A stretch of 64,000 bases of DNA from Atriophallophorus winterbourni (taxonomy: Eukaryota > Platyhelminthes > Trematoda > Plagiorchiida > Microphallidae). Under the pieces are notes generated by a model. That model saw only the letters and a program-made list of their open reading frames with translations, was not told the DNA's origin and made no database searches. The stretch covers positions 1-64,000 of the forward strand of contig JACCGJ010018160.1 of the NCBI GenBank assembly GCA_013407085.1. Reading direction: 5' to 3'. Both the position numbers and the translations under genes were made by a program. Of this stretch, positions 32,423 to 45,591 are shown one piece after another; positions within the stretch are counted from its first letter, which is position 1, and the number at the start of each line of letters is the position of its first letter.

Positions 32423-34669
32423 TCATCCATTTTGGATGAGTTTGTTTGCAGTGCTAGACGAGTTTGTGCGTCCGCCAAACAATTCAGAAAGATCGACTAC
32501 GCGTGTCTACGTGTATCTTTTGAACTAGTAAATTAGCAAGAACATGATCAGCACAACACCGAAACACATTGCAGTGAGCTCACGAAAATACTTCAGTCAA
32601 ACATAGATCATAATTCGCGATTTGTTGATGAACGACGGGCAAGTGACTTCCGATTTAAGCTTCGCAGTCGCACACAAAATGGCTCAGAAAACAAAACTTT
32701 GCTTGGACTGAACACTGAAAGACCAGAACTGATTCCTCATGGCAGCAATTTTGTAAAATTCGTAACAAAGTGAATGCTCTCGTCAAAGAGGACAAGCAAT
32801 ATTACCACCTCTCTCTGTGTTTGAAAACGGAAGAAAACCTTAAACTTGTCTATCGGATTGTCAATGCTCGGTCCAGTGTGAAACCAGGGGTGTTTCCTGT
32901 TATTTCTGAGAACGGATTAACAGTCACAACAAAGGGAACCACTGATACTCTCGCTCAATTTTATGCAAATGTGTTTAGCCCGATAACGGTTAGGGCGAAT
33001 GAGAAATTACTGACATCGATTGTATCTCAACAACTGAATGATATTGAGATTAATTCAGCGATTATAGGAAGACACTTGTGTCAACGGAACCCTAGGAAAT
33101 CTCCTGGAGCCGATGGAATACCACCAGCACTACTAAAATACTGTGACCAGCAGCTGTGTGAACCACTATGCCAATTGTTCCAACATTCCCTACCTGAAGG
33201 AGTAGTGCCAACAGAGTGGAAGACATGGGTAATTTCAACAAATTATTGAGGGTGGTAGCCGTTCAGATCCCGCGAACTACCGTCCTGTCACTCTACTCCC
33301 CGTGATATCCAAAGTTATAGAGCGCATAGTGACAGAAAATATAGTTCAGCACTTGGAATCATATAATATACTATCTGTCGCCCAGCATGGATTTCGTAAA
33401 GCTCGCTCATGCTTGACAAACTTGCTGACGGTATTAAACGATTAAACCCAAACGGTTGACGCAGGAGACAGTGTGCACGCGTGCTATCTGGATATTTCGA
33501 AAGCTTTCAACAGAGTTGATCACTTCCTGTTTCTACAAAAGCTGAAACAGTTTTGCATTGAAGGGCAGCTACTCGTATGGTTCGAAAGCTACCTCAATGG
33601 GCGCAAGGCAACCGTTCGAGTTAAAGGGGTACAATCACGAGCCATTGATACCACCAGTGGTGTACCGCAAGGTTCTGTCCTCGGACCAGTGCTTATCTTA
33701 GTTTACATCTGTGATTTACCTGAGACGCTGTCATACAAGGTAGCCCTTTTCGCAGATGATGTTAAACTTCGGATGCGTATAAAATCAACTGCAGACTGCG
33801 TAAATCTGCGAAGTGATTTAGATGCACTACATGAGTGGTCAGTTAGAAATAAACTGCCGTTCAATTTTCAAAAACGCAAGTTACTGAAATCGCTAAGCCA
33901 TTTCAGTACGAATATCACTTGGGCAGACGATTTTGAGCTGGACGGAATCGGAGAAGGATCTTGGAGCCTGGATATGTGGCAGACTTGAGAACAGCGTGCA
34001 TTGTGAGGTCATTTACGAGCGTGTTTCAAAGCTTCTAGGTATGTTCCGACGGATCTTCAGAACCTTTTCGCCCGTAACGTTGCCAAGCATCATGAAGACC
34101 TAATTAATTTCCTCGATGGAACATGCATCGCAAGCATGGACTCCGTGGATGAAAACAGATATATTCTTGCTTGACAGGATATATCATCGTGCAACTAAAC
34201 TCGTGCGTGGTTTTCGAGGAAAGTTTGGAAAAGCTAATGCTTCTCACTCCCCTTCGACGCAAACTTCGAAGTGACGTTATTATCACTTACAAAATATTGA
34301 ATACTCCAGATCATCCGCTCAAACATTTGTTCAAATTGCACGTAGCCACTTAGCGGCACTACAAATTCCCCATTCCCGTACTAATTGTCGCCGATATTTC
34401 TTTTCGGTACGTATCTGTTTCATGTGGATTGCCCTTCCCGAAGAAATTATCACCTCGCCCTGTATCCAAACATTCACTCGAACCTTGGACAATTATTTGT
34501 TACGTAACGATTTGACGATGCCTGTGTATTGACTCAGGGTAAGCATATTACTTGACTGCAGTGACATCGTATAATTGTTTTTTATACCTCTTATTGAACG
34601 CATATTTACAATGATATGGTAATTGTAAAGCTATGTGCTTTTTGTGACCATAAATTCTTGAATCTTGAA
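32423..34669 (+). pseudogene. 5'-truncated CR1-like element inserted in copy 2 (first)
   Basis: A 2.25-kb insertion missing from copy 1. RT sequence begins in the linker, then RKSPGADGIPPALL (about 33105), NYRPVTLLPV in another frame near 33280, [40 protein letters not shown] and the intact catalytic ALFADDVK (about 33750). A stop splits the frame at 33443 (ATTAAACCC region) and several shifts follow after 33900. The C-terminal HPLKHLF segment is at about 34310. The 3' end reads CATAAATTCTTGAATCTTGAA, a TTGAATC-type tail like those of the other two insertions. Target duplication is unclear. Confidence 0.8.
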
Positions 34670-35218
34670 GCACATTGTAATTTACTTCATAATGTTCCTA
34701 CTTCATAATGTTACGACACTATAAAGTAAAGCGTGAAACAGATGCGCTTGCGATGATTATGATTTTCAGGTTATCTTTTTTCAACCCGTTTGTGATTAAA
34801 TAGAGTTGCGTGCAGCACCAAATGGTGAATTATTTTAAACTTAATAATTTTATCTTACCTGATCGCAACGAAAAATGCAGTATCCGATTATATGACAAAA
34901 ATAATTTATCCACCTATATATTTAATCCTAAGGTGCTTATGTATGAACGGATGTGCGATTGTGCACTAGTTTTGTACCCAGCGGGTACCACTGTGTTATA
35001 TAAACTGCTACCGATATTCAGCTACATATATATGTCATTTTCCCAAAGTCTGGGCAACCCGGAATTAACTTAGCCATGTGTAACTTATAGCACTTTACCT
35101 GGACCAAGGCTGGTGGCGATCTAATACCACCCACTAAGTTCCAAGTCTCAAAAATTTATCGAATCGCATCTGCGTCTAGAACAACATGAAATGTAGGTTC
35201 GCTGACACTAAGCTTACT
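34670..35218. other. AT-rich duplicated spacer, continued
   Basis: Resumes the duplication after the CR1 insertion and matches about 10020-10551. No gene is supported. Confidence 0.5.
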
Positions 35219-35262
35219 CTCTCCACCTGATGACGGCAAACAGACCGAAACCGTTTGTAAAG
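35219..35262 (+). ncRNA. Hammerhead-ribozyme-like relic, copy 2
   Basis: CTGATGA at 35227-35233, loop AAACA between CGGC and GACC, then GAAA and CCGUUU. Helix III no longer pairs fully and no GUC triplet remains, so it is more decayed than its partner at 10552. Confidence 0.35.
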
Positions 35263-35590
35263 TGTAAGTGCTGGTAAACAAAAATTAATTTTCTATAGAA
35301 TATAATAAACTGTGCATAAGCACACAAGACAACACAAGAAAAGTTTGAAAATAACAGTTTGAGATATTGAAATCTAAATTGCGCTACAATTTTTGTGGCC
35401 GTAAACGCATTAAGCTCGAAACGATTGCTTCCAAAGTGATTTCCATGGATATGACTCCTCGATCGGTCCCAAACCTATCCCAATTAAAGAGATTTTACGG
35501 GTTGTTACAAGGCAACAGTAGCAAGCAACAGTATTGCCTATCCAATATGGATAAAAGTGGCAAAGTATCTACCGTAGCAGAAACCTCACG

Positions 35591-37303
35591 AACACTTTAC
35601 TATTATAAATTGTTTGTGCCAAAGGTTTTAGTGGAACGTTCTGAGTATTCAATCGAAACAGGAATCGAACTATTGTGTGATTTTTCAATAAATCTAGTGA
35701 TTGTCGCAAGTCATTTGCTGAAACTAAATGTAAGAAAATCCCCAGGAGCGGATGGCATTACACCGGATGTGCTCAGGTTCTGTCACCGTCAGCTTTGTGA
35801 ACCGCTCTCCAGCCTGTTTAACTATTCGTTGCTTAAGGGAGTTGTACCGAAAGATTGGAAGTCCGGTGTCAAAACACCTATCTTCAAAGGCGGTTGCCGA
35901 TCTGACGCTGCAAATTATCGTCCCGTTACACTTTTACATGTTATTGCTAAGGTCATGGAACGTATAGTCTCGAAAAGAATGGTTGCACACTTTGAATCGC
36001 TTAATTTGTTTTCGCCAGCACAGCATGGATTTCGATCTCACCGATCCTGTCTCACATATATTCTCATAGCATTAGCCGACTGGACGAAAGAGTTTGATAG
36101 AAGTTCTTGCATCCACGTCTGTTACCTAGACATTTCGAAAGCTTTTGACAGAGTCAATCATCATCTGCTTTTCCAAAAACTGATGCGTTCAGGAATATGT
36201 GAACCACTTCTCTCATGGTTGTGTGACTATTTGTCAGATCGAGACGCCAGAGTTAAAGTTAACGGAGTGCTATCATAAACGTTCAAAACCACGAGTGGAG
36301 TCCCACAAGGATCTGTGTTAGGCCCGCTCCTCTTTCTGTTATACATAAACGATTTACCCCCCTCATATCTTCTAAAATGGTCCTGTTCGCGGATGATATG
36401 AAAATTTGGACGCCGATTAGTTCTGCAGAGGATTGTGAGAAACTACAAATGGATTTGCGCAGCGTGTCGAATTGGGCAGCCATGAATGACATGTCATCCA
36501 ACATACAGAAATGTAAAATGCTCCATCTTGGCAAGAATGTTTCTTGGACATATCGAGTGGGAACTGAAAACCTAGCATGGAGCTCGTTAGAAAAAGATCT
36601 TGGAGTGTGGATTAGCGGTAACCTGGAGAGCACAGTGCACTGCCGGAATATATATCGACGGGCCAACAGATTGTTATGTATCGTTCGAAGAATATTTGGA
36701 AGATTCTCCCTGGTAACGTTACCAAAGATAATGAATGTCTACCTTCGCCCTACGATGGAGTATGCGGTCGAGGTCTGGGCTCCTTGGCTGCGAAAAGATA
36801 TTGCTCTCTTCGATAAAATCTATCATAGAGCAACAAAGTTAGTGATGGGTCTTCGCAATGTTCCGTATACCGAAAGACTGTGACATCTGGGTCTATGTGA
36901 CTTTACCCAAAGGAGGATACGACGCGATATTATCCTGACCTATAGAATTGTGTCTACCGAAGGACATCCACTAAAACACTTGCTTGATGTATGTGATGGA
37001 AAAGTGACACGCGGACACACCTTATCCCTTTACGTTCCAAGTTCCCGTATTGATTGTCGGCGCCATTTTTTCGCCGTACGAGCTATATTTCTTTGGAATT
37101 CCCTACCCCAACATGTGGTGGACTCTCCTTGCTTGGCGATTTTTAAAGCGAAATTGGACTTGCACTTGCAAACGAACATCATTCGTGAACCTTACTTTTG
37201 ATATTCTCCATTGCTTTTATACTATTGTAATTTTAATGTTTTATTCATACCGTAATCCTGTGGTGCTGTAAAGTATAAACTTTTTTAACCATAAATCCTT
37301 GAA
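35591..37303 (+). pseudogene. 5'-truncated CR1-like element inserted in copy 2 (second)
   Basis: A 1713-bp insertion flanked by a 5-bp target duplication TCACG (35586-35590 and 37304-37308). Copy 1 near 10910 shows the intact empty site. The RT carries RKSPGADGITPDVL, NYRPVTLL, QHGFRSHRSC, YLDISKAFDRVNH, then a TAA at 36276 and, in the next frames, [12 protein letters not shown] and [11 protein letters not shown] (from 36377), YLRPTMEYAVEVWAPW, and the C-terminal HPLKHLL...FFAVRAIFLWNSLP to 37198. Catalytic FADD is intact. Two frameshifts and one stop make it inactive. The tail is CATAAATCCTTGAA. The open frame 35367-36278 is an accidental fusion of target sequence to the RT. Confidence 0.85.
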
Positions 37304-38687
37304 TCACGCGAGAAACCTTCAAAAATTCAGACATAAATTCTTTCAAAACTAAGTCAATTGACGTAAAAGGAAAACTATCGATTGTGAAAATATACGTGAC
37401 AGATCAATAACCCCATGGAGATCCAAATAAAACAAAAGTGGGAAATCGATCGATAACCATTCTTTCCAAACTACACAAAAAAGGTCACTGACAATTTGAA
37501 AATACAAAACATTTCTCCAGATAAAGATTGTGAAAATAATTGTTTGTTTGAAATTGAAAGTAACACAAGGGCATGATCAATGCCAGAGCAACAAGTAATC
37601 TCGCAGCAAAGTATCACAGCTGTATATTTTAATTGAAATCTACAAAAATATACAAAGACCTGAGTAGTTTCAATCATGAATAAGATTCATCGATTGACAG
37701 AGTTTAAGATATGGGGTGTAAAGTGTAGACTGATTGTTTTGGGTGCATCTGATAATCAATGGCCGAGAACTAGTAAATCGCCGTGGTGGTTGTGACATTG
37801 TTGTTTTCAACCACATTGGTCGACGGACAACCGTGATAAATCCCGTACGGCCGTAGGTGATAGACAAAATAGTAGAAAGCGTACATATCTTCGTGATTCA
37901 AGTAATGAAAGGAAACCGCATAATCGCTGCAGCAATTCAAACCCTGTGGGAGTGGGGGATAAAAACAGAAATGAGGCCTGGGTAGGACGTTGCGATAGAG
38001 AACATTGCCACACTTGCATGCTTGAATTCTTTTTATTTATTAATCACTGTGTTTAAAAATGGAAGGCAACAAAACAACGTAACAAAAGTGAAAAACACTG
38101 GTTTCTGTTTAACTTTTTAATTGTACATCTTAAATTAATGATTGCGAGCAGAGTTAACAGAGAACATTTTCAACAATGAACATGTTATTACTTACTTGCT
38201 CTGCAAAAAGTGAATAAATGGCAGGAAAGTGCTTCATATGAACGAATTTCACTCAGCTTAAATGACAAAAATCTCTAAATTACTTGCATGTGTTAACGTG
38301 AACTTTTAGATATACATTGTAAGGAAGTATTCCTCATGGTATACAGGCAAGGTTTACTGTTGTTACTGAAGAAAAAGCAAGTAAACTATCAGCGATTACT
38401 GCATATATGTATATATACATACATAGGAAGGATTGATAGTAGTAAAGAAAACATCAGAAGAACAGAACGTTGTTGTAAGTTGTAAAACATCCACTGAATG
38501 TTCAAGTATCGGCAAACATAATCGATACTGAGAAGTGAAACAAGAAAAAAGTCCCAGTGTAATGTGGCATGCGACGAATTCTAGTGCACACCAGACTGAT
38601 TAATTCAGACTAAAGCGTGTGTTTCTGTGCAGTGAAGGAATCGGACGCAGAAGGGTAATAGAGTGCAAAAAACTATGAAACACGTAC
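37304..38687. other. Duplicated DNA downstream of exon D
   Basis: Matches 10912-12307 closely. I searched for the last C1GALT1 exon and saw none. It holds the copy-2 version of the small Cys-containing frame (about 37830-38055). Confidence 0.4.
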
Positions 38688-38845
38688 CGCGGATAGTTTG
38701 TGATAATTGTATTCTTTAAACCAGCCTATCCTATCCAGCTCCTTTTTGCTGATCAAGGTTTTGGGTTGAAACGGATGAAAACGCTCTAACCCGAAACGAT
38801 CAAGACTATCGATGACCTTCACCCCCACTGCCTCCGCACATTGAC
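38688..38845 (-). CDS. C1GALT1-like: C1GALT1-like exon D
   Basis: This 158-bp minus-strand exon has acceptor TTGTTTTGCAG and donor GTACGT, enters with two bases of a split codon and leaves in phase 0. It encodes QCAEAVGVKVIDSLDRFG, LERFHPFQP and GWFKEYNYHKLS, aligned to the FHPF and W-rich segment of core-1 galactosyltransferases. Joined to exon C the split codon gives Gly, matching the family's LG-x-C sequence. No stop. The next exon, expected to open with a GPGCC-type motif, must lie further along the minus strand; I could not find it in the window. Confidence 0.85.
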
Positions 38846-39534
38846 CTGCAAAACAATTGTTTCACAAAATTCCGAACAATTATTGAATGAGGAAACAACG
38901 GAGATTAATTTCCCTGAAAGTCTAAAACATTGAGGGTGAGCACAGCTAATGTAACAATATGCCAATAATATCCTACAAGCGCTGCAGTAACTAAATTATC
39001 AAATGTCCGACGAACGGTTTAGTCAATCAAGATTTAATCCACCAAAATACTGACTTGCGATCTGATTAATAGCAATATTTCAAAATAACCCAACTAAAGA
39101 TATTCAAGTAACTATGCGAGGCTATATGACAGTTCGGTCTGAAACAGTTAGCCAATAAAGCGTGGTTTGATCGCGTCCAAATTAAAGTTCAGAAGCACAA
39201 AATTGACGGAGTTTCTCGGCATTTTGATACACACGACGAAGCAACTACTAATTGCACGCTATCATCTCGTCTTGAGTTGGATTCCGTTATAGAGATCAAG
39301 GCTCACTGCAACACCGATTACAAGTTCATTAATTTTGATATTACTTCAAACGTAGCCAATACAACAGTCTCACAGCCGTGTGTGACTTTTGCGTTAAAGT
39401 GGAAAAATTCACAGTTTAGGAATAAAAAACAACGAATTGACATATATTTGTGATCAATAAATTGATACACATTGCAACCGAATCATTATCTGATAATCCA
39501 CATAGTCTCACGTGATTCTACAGTTGTTGGCCTC

Positions 39535-40600
39535 TTTCAGTCGATGTCGACCATGGATGTACATCACAATCGCATGAATGTTCATGTTCCACAGCTTTTT
39601 GAATGAATAAACAGTCCAATTCGGGAGGAACAATCTCTCCCGCAGCGCTGGCAACAATAGTAGGAACTCGGTTGTGTTGCATCAGTTGCGCGCCGGCGGC
39701 GTGATCTGCGTTTAGCAGCCAAGAGCTGTATCTGCTCCTCCCCAGCTTGCAGACCGCCTCAAATGTGAGCGGTCAAGAGCAAGTTCTTTCCAACTCGCCA
39801 GGTTAATGTCAAGAGCTTTCATATCTCTTTTGCAAACGTCTTTGTACAGCAAGCGCGATCTGCCCAATGGTCGACTTTCTAATTGCAACTCACCATAGAG
39901 TAGATCTTTAGGAATACGACCATTTTCCATTCTGTAGACATGACCAAGCCATCGCATGCGGCGCTGTCGCACTAGGGTGAAAATGTTATGTAGACCAGCT
40001 TTTGAAAGCACATCAGGATTAGTCAATTTTTACATCCACGATATGTTCAAGATACGACGTATGCTTCGTAGATGAAGAGCATTCAGCTTCCGTTCATGTC
40101 TTGCGTGGGTGGTCCAGGTTTCACTGCCGAATAGTAAAACATTTACTGCTGTATACCATCATCTTTGTCTTTACAGTCAGCTTGCAGTTACCCCAAACAC
40201 GAGAGTTCAATCGGGACAGAATGACAGCTGCTCTGCCAATCCGCTTATCAATCTCCGTGTCTAGCGAGAGGTTATCCGCAATGGTTGAACCAAGGTATGT
40301 GAAATGATGTACTGATTCAAGCTGACAGTTTCCATCGGTGATGATGGGAGGTGATACAGTCCCTTGACCTATACAGTAATATTGCTGAATAACAATTGCT
40401 TTGAAAACGTTCATAGCGATGTGAAACACCTATTAGATCGACAGCGTTTGCAGGATGCCGGCGTGAACTGCGTTCAGCAGCTAAAGGCAGTGTATAGAGT
40501 CTAAACTTTAGACCTACTAGCTCTAAGATATCGAGTGACACTGCGCATCCAAAGTGAGCGGTCAAGAGGTAGTTGGAGAAGAGAAAGTAGGAGGACAAAT
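39535..40600 (-). pseudogene. RTE-type retrotransposon fragments (copy 2)
   Basis: The frame 40026-39712 holds the RTE segment RQRRMRWLGHVYRMENGRIPKD, and 40429-40121 holds ITDGNCQLESVHHFTYLGSTIADNL followed by RVWGNCKLTVKTK, the part just upstream. Another RTE 3' end (AAERSSRRHPANAVD) abuts it at 40430-40600 in the same strand, so two copies are stacked. Frames are broken by shifts near 39715, 40030 and 40115. Copy 1 retains only the part below 13850. Confidence 0.75.
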
Positions 40601-41642
40601 CTTTATCCGAAGCTCCGTTAACCAGCTTTGGAGATTACATCCATTTAATACGGCAATTCATTGGAATTAAGAGCAGTAATTTCAAGCCATTTATCTCGTT
40701 ACGAAACAACTATTGCTTGAAATCAATCATGCATAAAACAGTTTGGAACACAACGAAGCTCACAACGCTCAGGTCGTACGAGTTCAAGGTCAAATGGGCG
40801 GATGCGGTGTTTCGCAAGAGCTTTAGGGTTTATCGAGAGTTTGGGCGATGTTCATTGGCCAGTTTTCTTATTGTTTACTGCTGCAGTATTTTTACGCCAC
40901 CCAGTTTCCGGCTGTCAACACTCACCACAAGGAGACTGCAAACTTACGTTCAGCGAGCCTTCGATCAGTGGAAAAGCTGTAAACAAAGTTTGACTTCGTA
41001 GGCAAAACAAATGATTGGTCAAAATGTTCATTTGCATGCATTTCCATCACACAAACTCCATTGTTCACTTTTAACCTCTTCCAAGCCGAATGTTGATGAC
41101 ATTCGCGATCAAAAGCGTGTTCAATTAGAAGCTAGATCAATAAATTGAACTGAGAAACCCATGCGATTGACGGAGTCAAATCTAGCTGAAACCCACCTTG
41201 TATTCGGGATGTTTTTCAGAAAAAAATACTAAAAACACAGTCTACCAAGATATGAATCAAATTCTGTTATTGATTTCTAAGTCACCATTTAAGGAACACC
41301 TACCGAATTATCTAGCCTAAGATTTATAGCACGGGTCTGTTTTTGTTTAATCCGACTCGCTTACATTCGAAATTTGTTTGCCAGCACCAAAGGAATTCCC
41401 TTCTTGCATAAACTTCAATCGCTAGAACGAGATCATTACACCAAGCTGACCAGTATGCTGACATTGCAATCATATTGGGCGCCAACAGTCAAATCACTTC
41501 GTAAGCAACATTTGATAAATCTATATGCTCAATGGGATAGTGACATATGTTAAATCTCATTAACCACGCAAAGTACAGAAAAATAATTAATTGAGTATAA
41601 GAACAGACAAGTATTATATGTAAAAGTAGCTATTAGGCATAC
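40601..41642. other. Intron part between exons C and D kept only in copy 2
   Basis: 40219-41540 was lost from copy 1 where the hAT element sits. Apart from the RTE piece at its left, I see no coding sequence. The minus and plus frames at 40717-41001 have no recognisable features. Confidence 0.5.
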
Positions 41643-41784
41643 CTAGTCGGACATCTTCGGCGCCTCCAATTTCATTTCCAGCACACATTGTATTGTTGAG
41701 CAAACCTTGATTGATCAAATTCAGGGCGCTTCGCGAGAGAACGTAGCCTCCTCCACCAGACATGTAACCTTGTTTCACATATGG
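41643..41784 (-). CDS. C1GALT1-like: C1GALT1-like exon C
   Basis: A 142-bp minus-strand exon, acceptor TTTTAG, donor GTATGC, phase 0 in and phase 1 out. The translation begins PYVKQGYMSGGGGYVLSRSA and ends EIGGAEDVRLG. The Gly-rich loop and the ED motif are standard for the GT31 fold; the ED acid is thought to act as catalytic base in related beta-1,3-galactosyltransferases. It reads directly on from exon B's GRRFR. This copy keeps Arg after EDV, which is the usual family residue, whereas exon C' has Leu. Minus-strand open frames listed here in other phases are shadows. Confidence 0.9.
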
Positions 41785-43268
41785 CTAAAACAAATGCGAA
41801 CACAACAGTTGAGAAAAAATATAGAACAATAGTTGAAACGTGTAAGTAAAAACTGGAATTTCGAATATAATCGAGTGAATATTCTTCTTTTCGGTCAAGC
41901 AAGTATACAACGTGACGTGATTAGAGTGATACAGCACCGGATCATTGCGCTTTGGTTGCTCTATAGACATTCACTATAAGAAGACATGGATGAGCACATG
42001 TTCAACCTAGCTATTTCACATACAGTAGTGGAGATATGTGATCTCAAAATAGAGTGTCAGCACACGACATTGAATGGCGTTCAAAACAGAGGTTTGAAGA
42101 TACCCGACAGATACTCTTTTAACTTCATGCTTGGCTATGCATAACCGGCTTCACTTAGGCGTTGAACTTTCATATGCAATGAACATGTTTTCACTTAAAT
42201 GAGGCTAACACCGGGAATTTTAAGATCTGAATTTCCGAAATGTTCAAAGAAACTGCAGAAAGTTAACTTGACGGAAATGTGATCAGCAAACGTAATATCA
42301 TTAAAAGAAGACATGCCATGTAAGACGCAGATAATGTTTCCAAGATTACTCCAAAGTTAAACATTTTTCGCCTTACATATTATCACTTTTCATATTAAAG
42401 TATTACGTGGATACACGTTTTTAAGTTATCTGAATGCTTTGATATAATTAAACTAATTGCGATTTGATTCCAACTCGCAGTTAGTGTAAGTGTGTCGCCT
42501 TTCATTCGGCATAAAATTTAAGCGAGAAAGATCACGCGCATTCACCAACTACCCTCCGGGTAATGAAAATAAAGTTGCAAAAGCCAGACAATCATTTAAT
42601 CGATAAGTTCATACCGGGATCATTGTCCAATCACGTTTGTTGCTTCATGGGCAATCATTTGTGTGGTGCGCTGCACGCGCGATTAGCAAATCGTAAGGAA
42701 TGGCGTGACGAGCTAACAAGAATGTGGGATAGGGTAATCATCTTGCAATGAGAGACCGTACGATTGTACGAGGATCGTGAGTAATTTTCACTCTCCCACA
42801 TAAGGTGGGTCCAGGTCCAAATCCCACAGCAGTGGAATATTTGTTCCCAATCTTGATTCCCACCTTACTAACCTTTGTGATAAAGGTAACAACAAAAATA
42901 CCTGTGACGGAAGGGTACCCTGTTCAGCAAGTGAAATCTTGTCATCTCTACTGTTTTGTGTTCGAGAAACCGAATACGCTTGTATTCGGTGAATAGGAAT
43001 AACCAAAACACAGGCGGTAAAATCAGCCATCCACACAAGTTGCAAATTGAAACAAAGTTACGATGGCCAGCAATTATTCGTTATAAACACGTGTTTATTT
43101 AGCGTTTGGTGGAGAATAAGATATTTATGTTTGTGACAACTCATCCGCGCCAAGGCCATCGAAATATTAACAAAGTTCATCACGACGGTCAGAGTTGAAT
43201 TCCTTTCGGGGTCATCCGGTCAGTGAGCAGCACTGTTCAGTGGTGTGTGCACAAGCAGTGGATCTGTC

Positions 43269-44640
43269 TCGTTCTTGCTTGACTAACCTACTGGAGACAC
43301 TGGATGACTGGACGCAGGCAGTGGATAATGGTGGTTGCGTGCATGCGTGTTACTTGGACATATCAGTGGCGTTTGATCGCGTGGACCATTCTATACTGCT
43401 GCGCAAGTTGCACGATGTTGGTATTAATGGGTGCCTTCTTGTCTGGCTGGGAAGTTACCTTCTTGATCGCAAAGCAACTGTACGTATCGATGGTGTGATG
43501 TCTGGGGAAATCGAGGCCACTAGCGGTGTCCCACAAGGTTCGGTACTTGGTCCGGTTCTCTTTTTGGTCTACATCAACGACCTTCCGAAACTTGTCACAG
43601 CCAAAATGGGTCTCTTTGCGGATGATGTTAAAATTTGGATGCGAATCAAGTCAAGCGTGGACGGTTTGCGCTTACAAAGCGATTTGGATCTACTGAACAG
43701 CTGTTCGGAGAGAAATAAACTTCCATTCAACTTCCGAAAGTGTAAAATGTTGCAAATAGGCAAAGATTTTCCATTCTCATACAACCTTGGACCAAATCAA
43801 CTGGAATGGACAACCAAAGAAAAAGACCACGGCATATGGATTAGTGGAAGTCTGAAGTTTAGCATGCAATGCGAAGCAGTGTACAATCGAGCTAGCCGCA
43901 TGCTAGGTATGCTTCGGCGGATTTTCGGACATTTTTCCGGGAATCATTCCCCATGCTGATAAATACGTATATTAACCCGGTGATGGATTACTCAGTGCAA
44001 GCTTGGTCACCGTGGCTACAAAAGGACATCAAGCTGCTCGAGAGGATCTATCACAGAGCAACTAAAATGGTTGGCTGCCTCCGCAACCTACCATATGAGA
44101 ATCGACTTTAGCAGCTTAATTTGGATACACTGCTTCGCAGAAGGGTTCGATTCGATCTAATACTAACCTACAAAATAATGAACTCCAAGGCGCACCCTCT
44201 GAGGCATCTATTTCGCCTCCGGTCAAGCCATGCCACACGTATTCACCCATTTGCATTTGATATTCCACATTCCCACCGGAACTGCCGTCGGTTCTTTTAT
44301 TCGGTGCGCGTTTGTTTCTTATGGAACTCCCTACCGTCACATGTTGTCCAATCATCTAGTGAAAGGATTTTCAGGAACAAACTGGATATATTTATGCGTA
44401 GTAATTCCACCCTACATCCCGTATATATAACATGATTTTTTTTTCCAAACGAATATTTTTTTACCCATCATACCGACATAATACATGGCATTTTTTGCAA
44501 CTACAAAACTGTCGATCTTCCTGAAGAATCAATCTTTTTTTGTATATATATTTATTGTCCTTATACGAATATCCTGTGGTGTTGTACAGCTACGAGCTTT
44601 TTTATACCATAAATTCTTGAATCTTGAATCTTGAATCTTG
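43269..44640 (+). pseudogene. 5'-truncated CR1-like element inserted in copy 2 (third)
   Basis: A 1.37-kb insertion in the B-C intron. Copy 1 at 17746-17760 has about 14 bp here that are missing in copy 2, so insertion deleted its target instead of duplicating it. The RT begins at RSCLTNLLETLDDW, then [34 protein letters not shown] (intact) up to a frameshift at 43950; the next frame has YINPVMDYSVQAWSPW and a TAG at 44110, and 44121-44435 encodes the HPLRHLF...FFYSVRVCFLWNSLP C-terminus. The tail is CTTGAATCTTGAATCTTGAAT. Best preserved of the three. Confidence 0.85.
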
Positions 44641-45591
44641 AATACCGTGAGCGCGACAAAAAAGCGGTGTTCACTAATAAGAGCAAAATCAGAATTGAAT
44701 CCGGCGTTACGCTTCGGTAGTTGATCGCACGATGTTGAATATATAACCAGTCGATGGTGAAGAATAAGATCTTCCCGATGACGTTAATCCCTTTGAGTAC
44801 TTGAAGAGTATTAAGAGAGTTGCACGCGTAGATCCAATATGGGAAAATCACTAGAAATCTGAATTTTCTCGTATTAACGAATCCCGCTACGAGAGTGGTA
44901 TATCCAGAAAGCTGACTTCGAATGGAGTCCAACAAGGTATAATATATCCACGTAAATGTAAGTGTAAGAACAGTATATCGTGATAATCAGGAGCTCAAAA
45001 TAAAGCGACCGCACGGCACGTATTCTCTTACTCGTTGCAAAGTGATTTCAATCATGAGTATGGAAAGGGAACCGTTTTTGTTAAATCCAGAGTCCCCGCC
45101 GGACGACAAATGTTCCTACATCAAATTTTATTTCAAAAGATGAAGTCACACATTCAGGAAGCCATTGACAAAATACTCCAATAAATGTTGTTCACGCCGG
45201 TGCATGCTTTTGCATGAGTGGTTTGATTTGGCTGACATTGATTATGTGCCAAGCAATGGCAGATTTTACGACATTTAACGAAATATCGATAAAACCAGAA
45301 CAGTTGTTGTTTGAGAGAGTTGCGCGGTGCCAGTAATTTTGGACATCGAATTAAGGCTTTAAATTAGGTTACTCTGAATAAACTAACTATTACTGTGAAG
45401 AGAAAAAACACTTTCAAACTGATTGGTAAAACAGGTTGCGTGAAGAAAAGACAGCGCTGAACCTGCAATCACAGTGCGATGCGCGATATTTGAACATCAC
45501 GGTTTGTTGTAAGAACCTTAATTAGCCGTGGCGTCATCTCGATTATACCTTTTCCACAGCTTCAAATTGCAATCAAACGGATCACATTGTC

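Noticed and set aside
7655..38687. Last C1GALT1 exon (GPGCC-type motif, FHYV-type motif)
   Set aside because: Looked for on the minus strand downstream of D and D' and not found by eye. It may lie left of the window or be too diverged to spot.
12308..38845. Splicing of D to B' to give one long protein with both blocks
   Set aside because: D ends in phase 0 and B' begins in phase 1, so the reading frame would be lost. It would also repeat the DDD domain.
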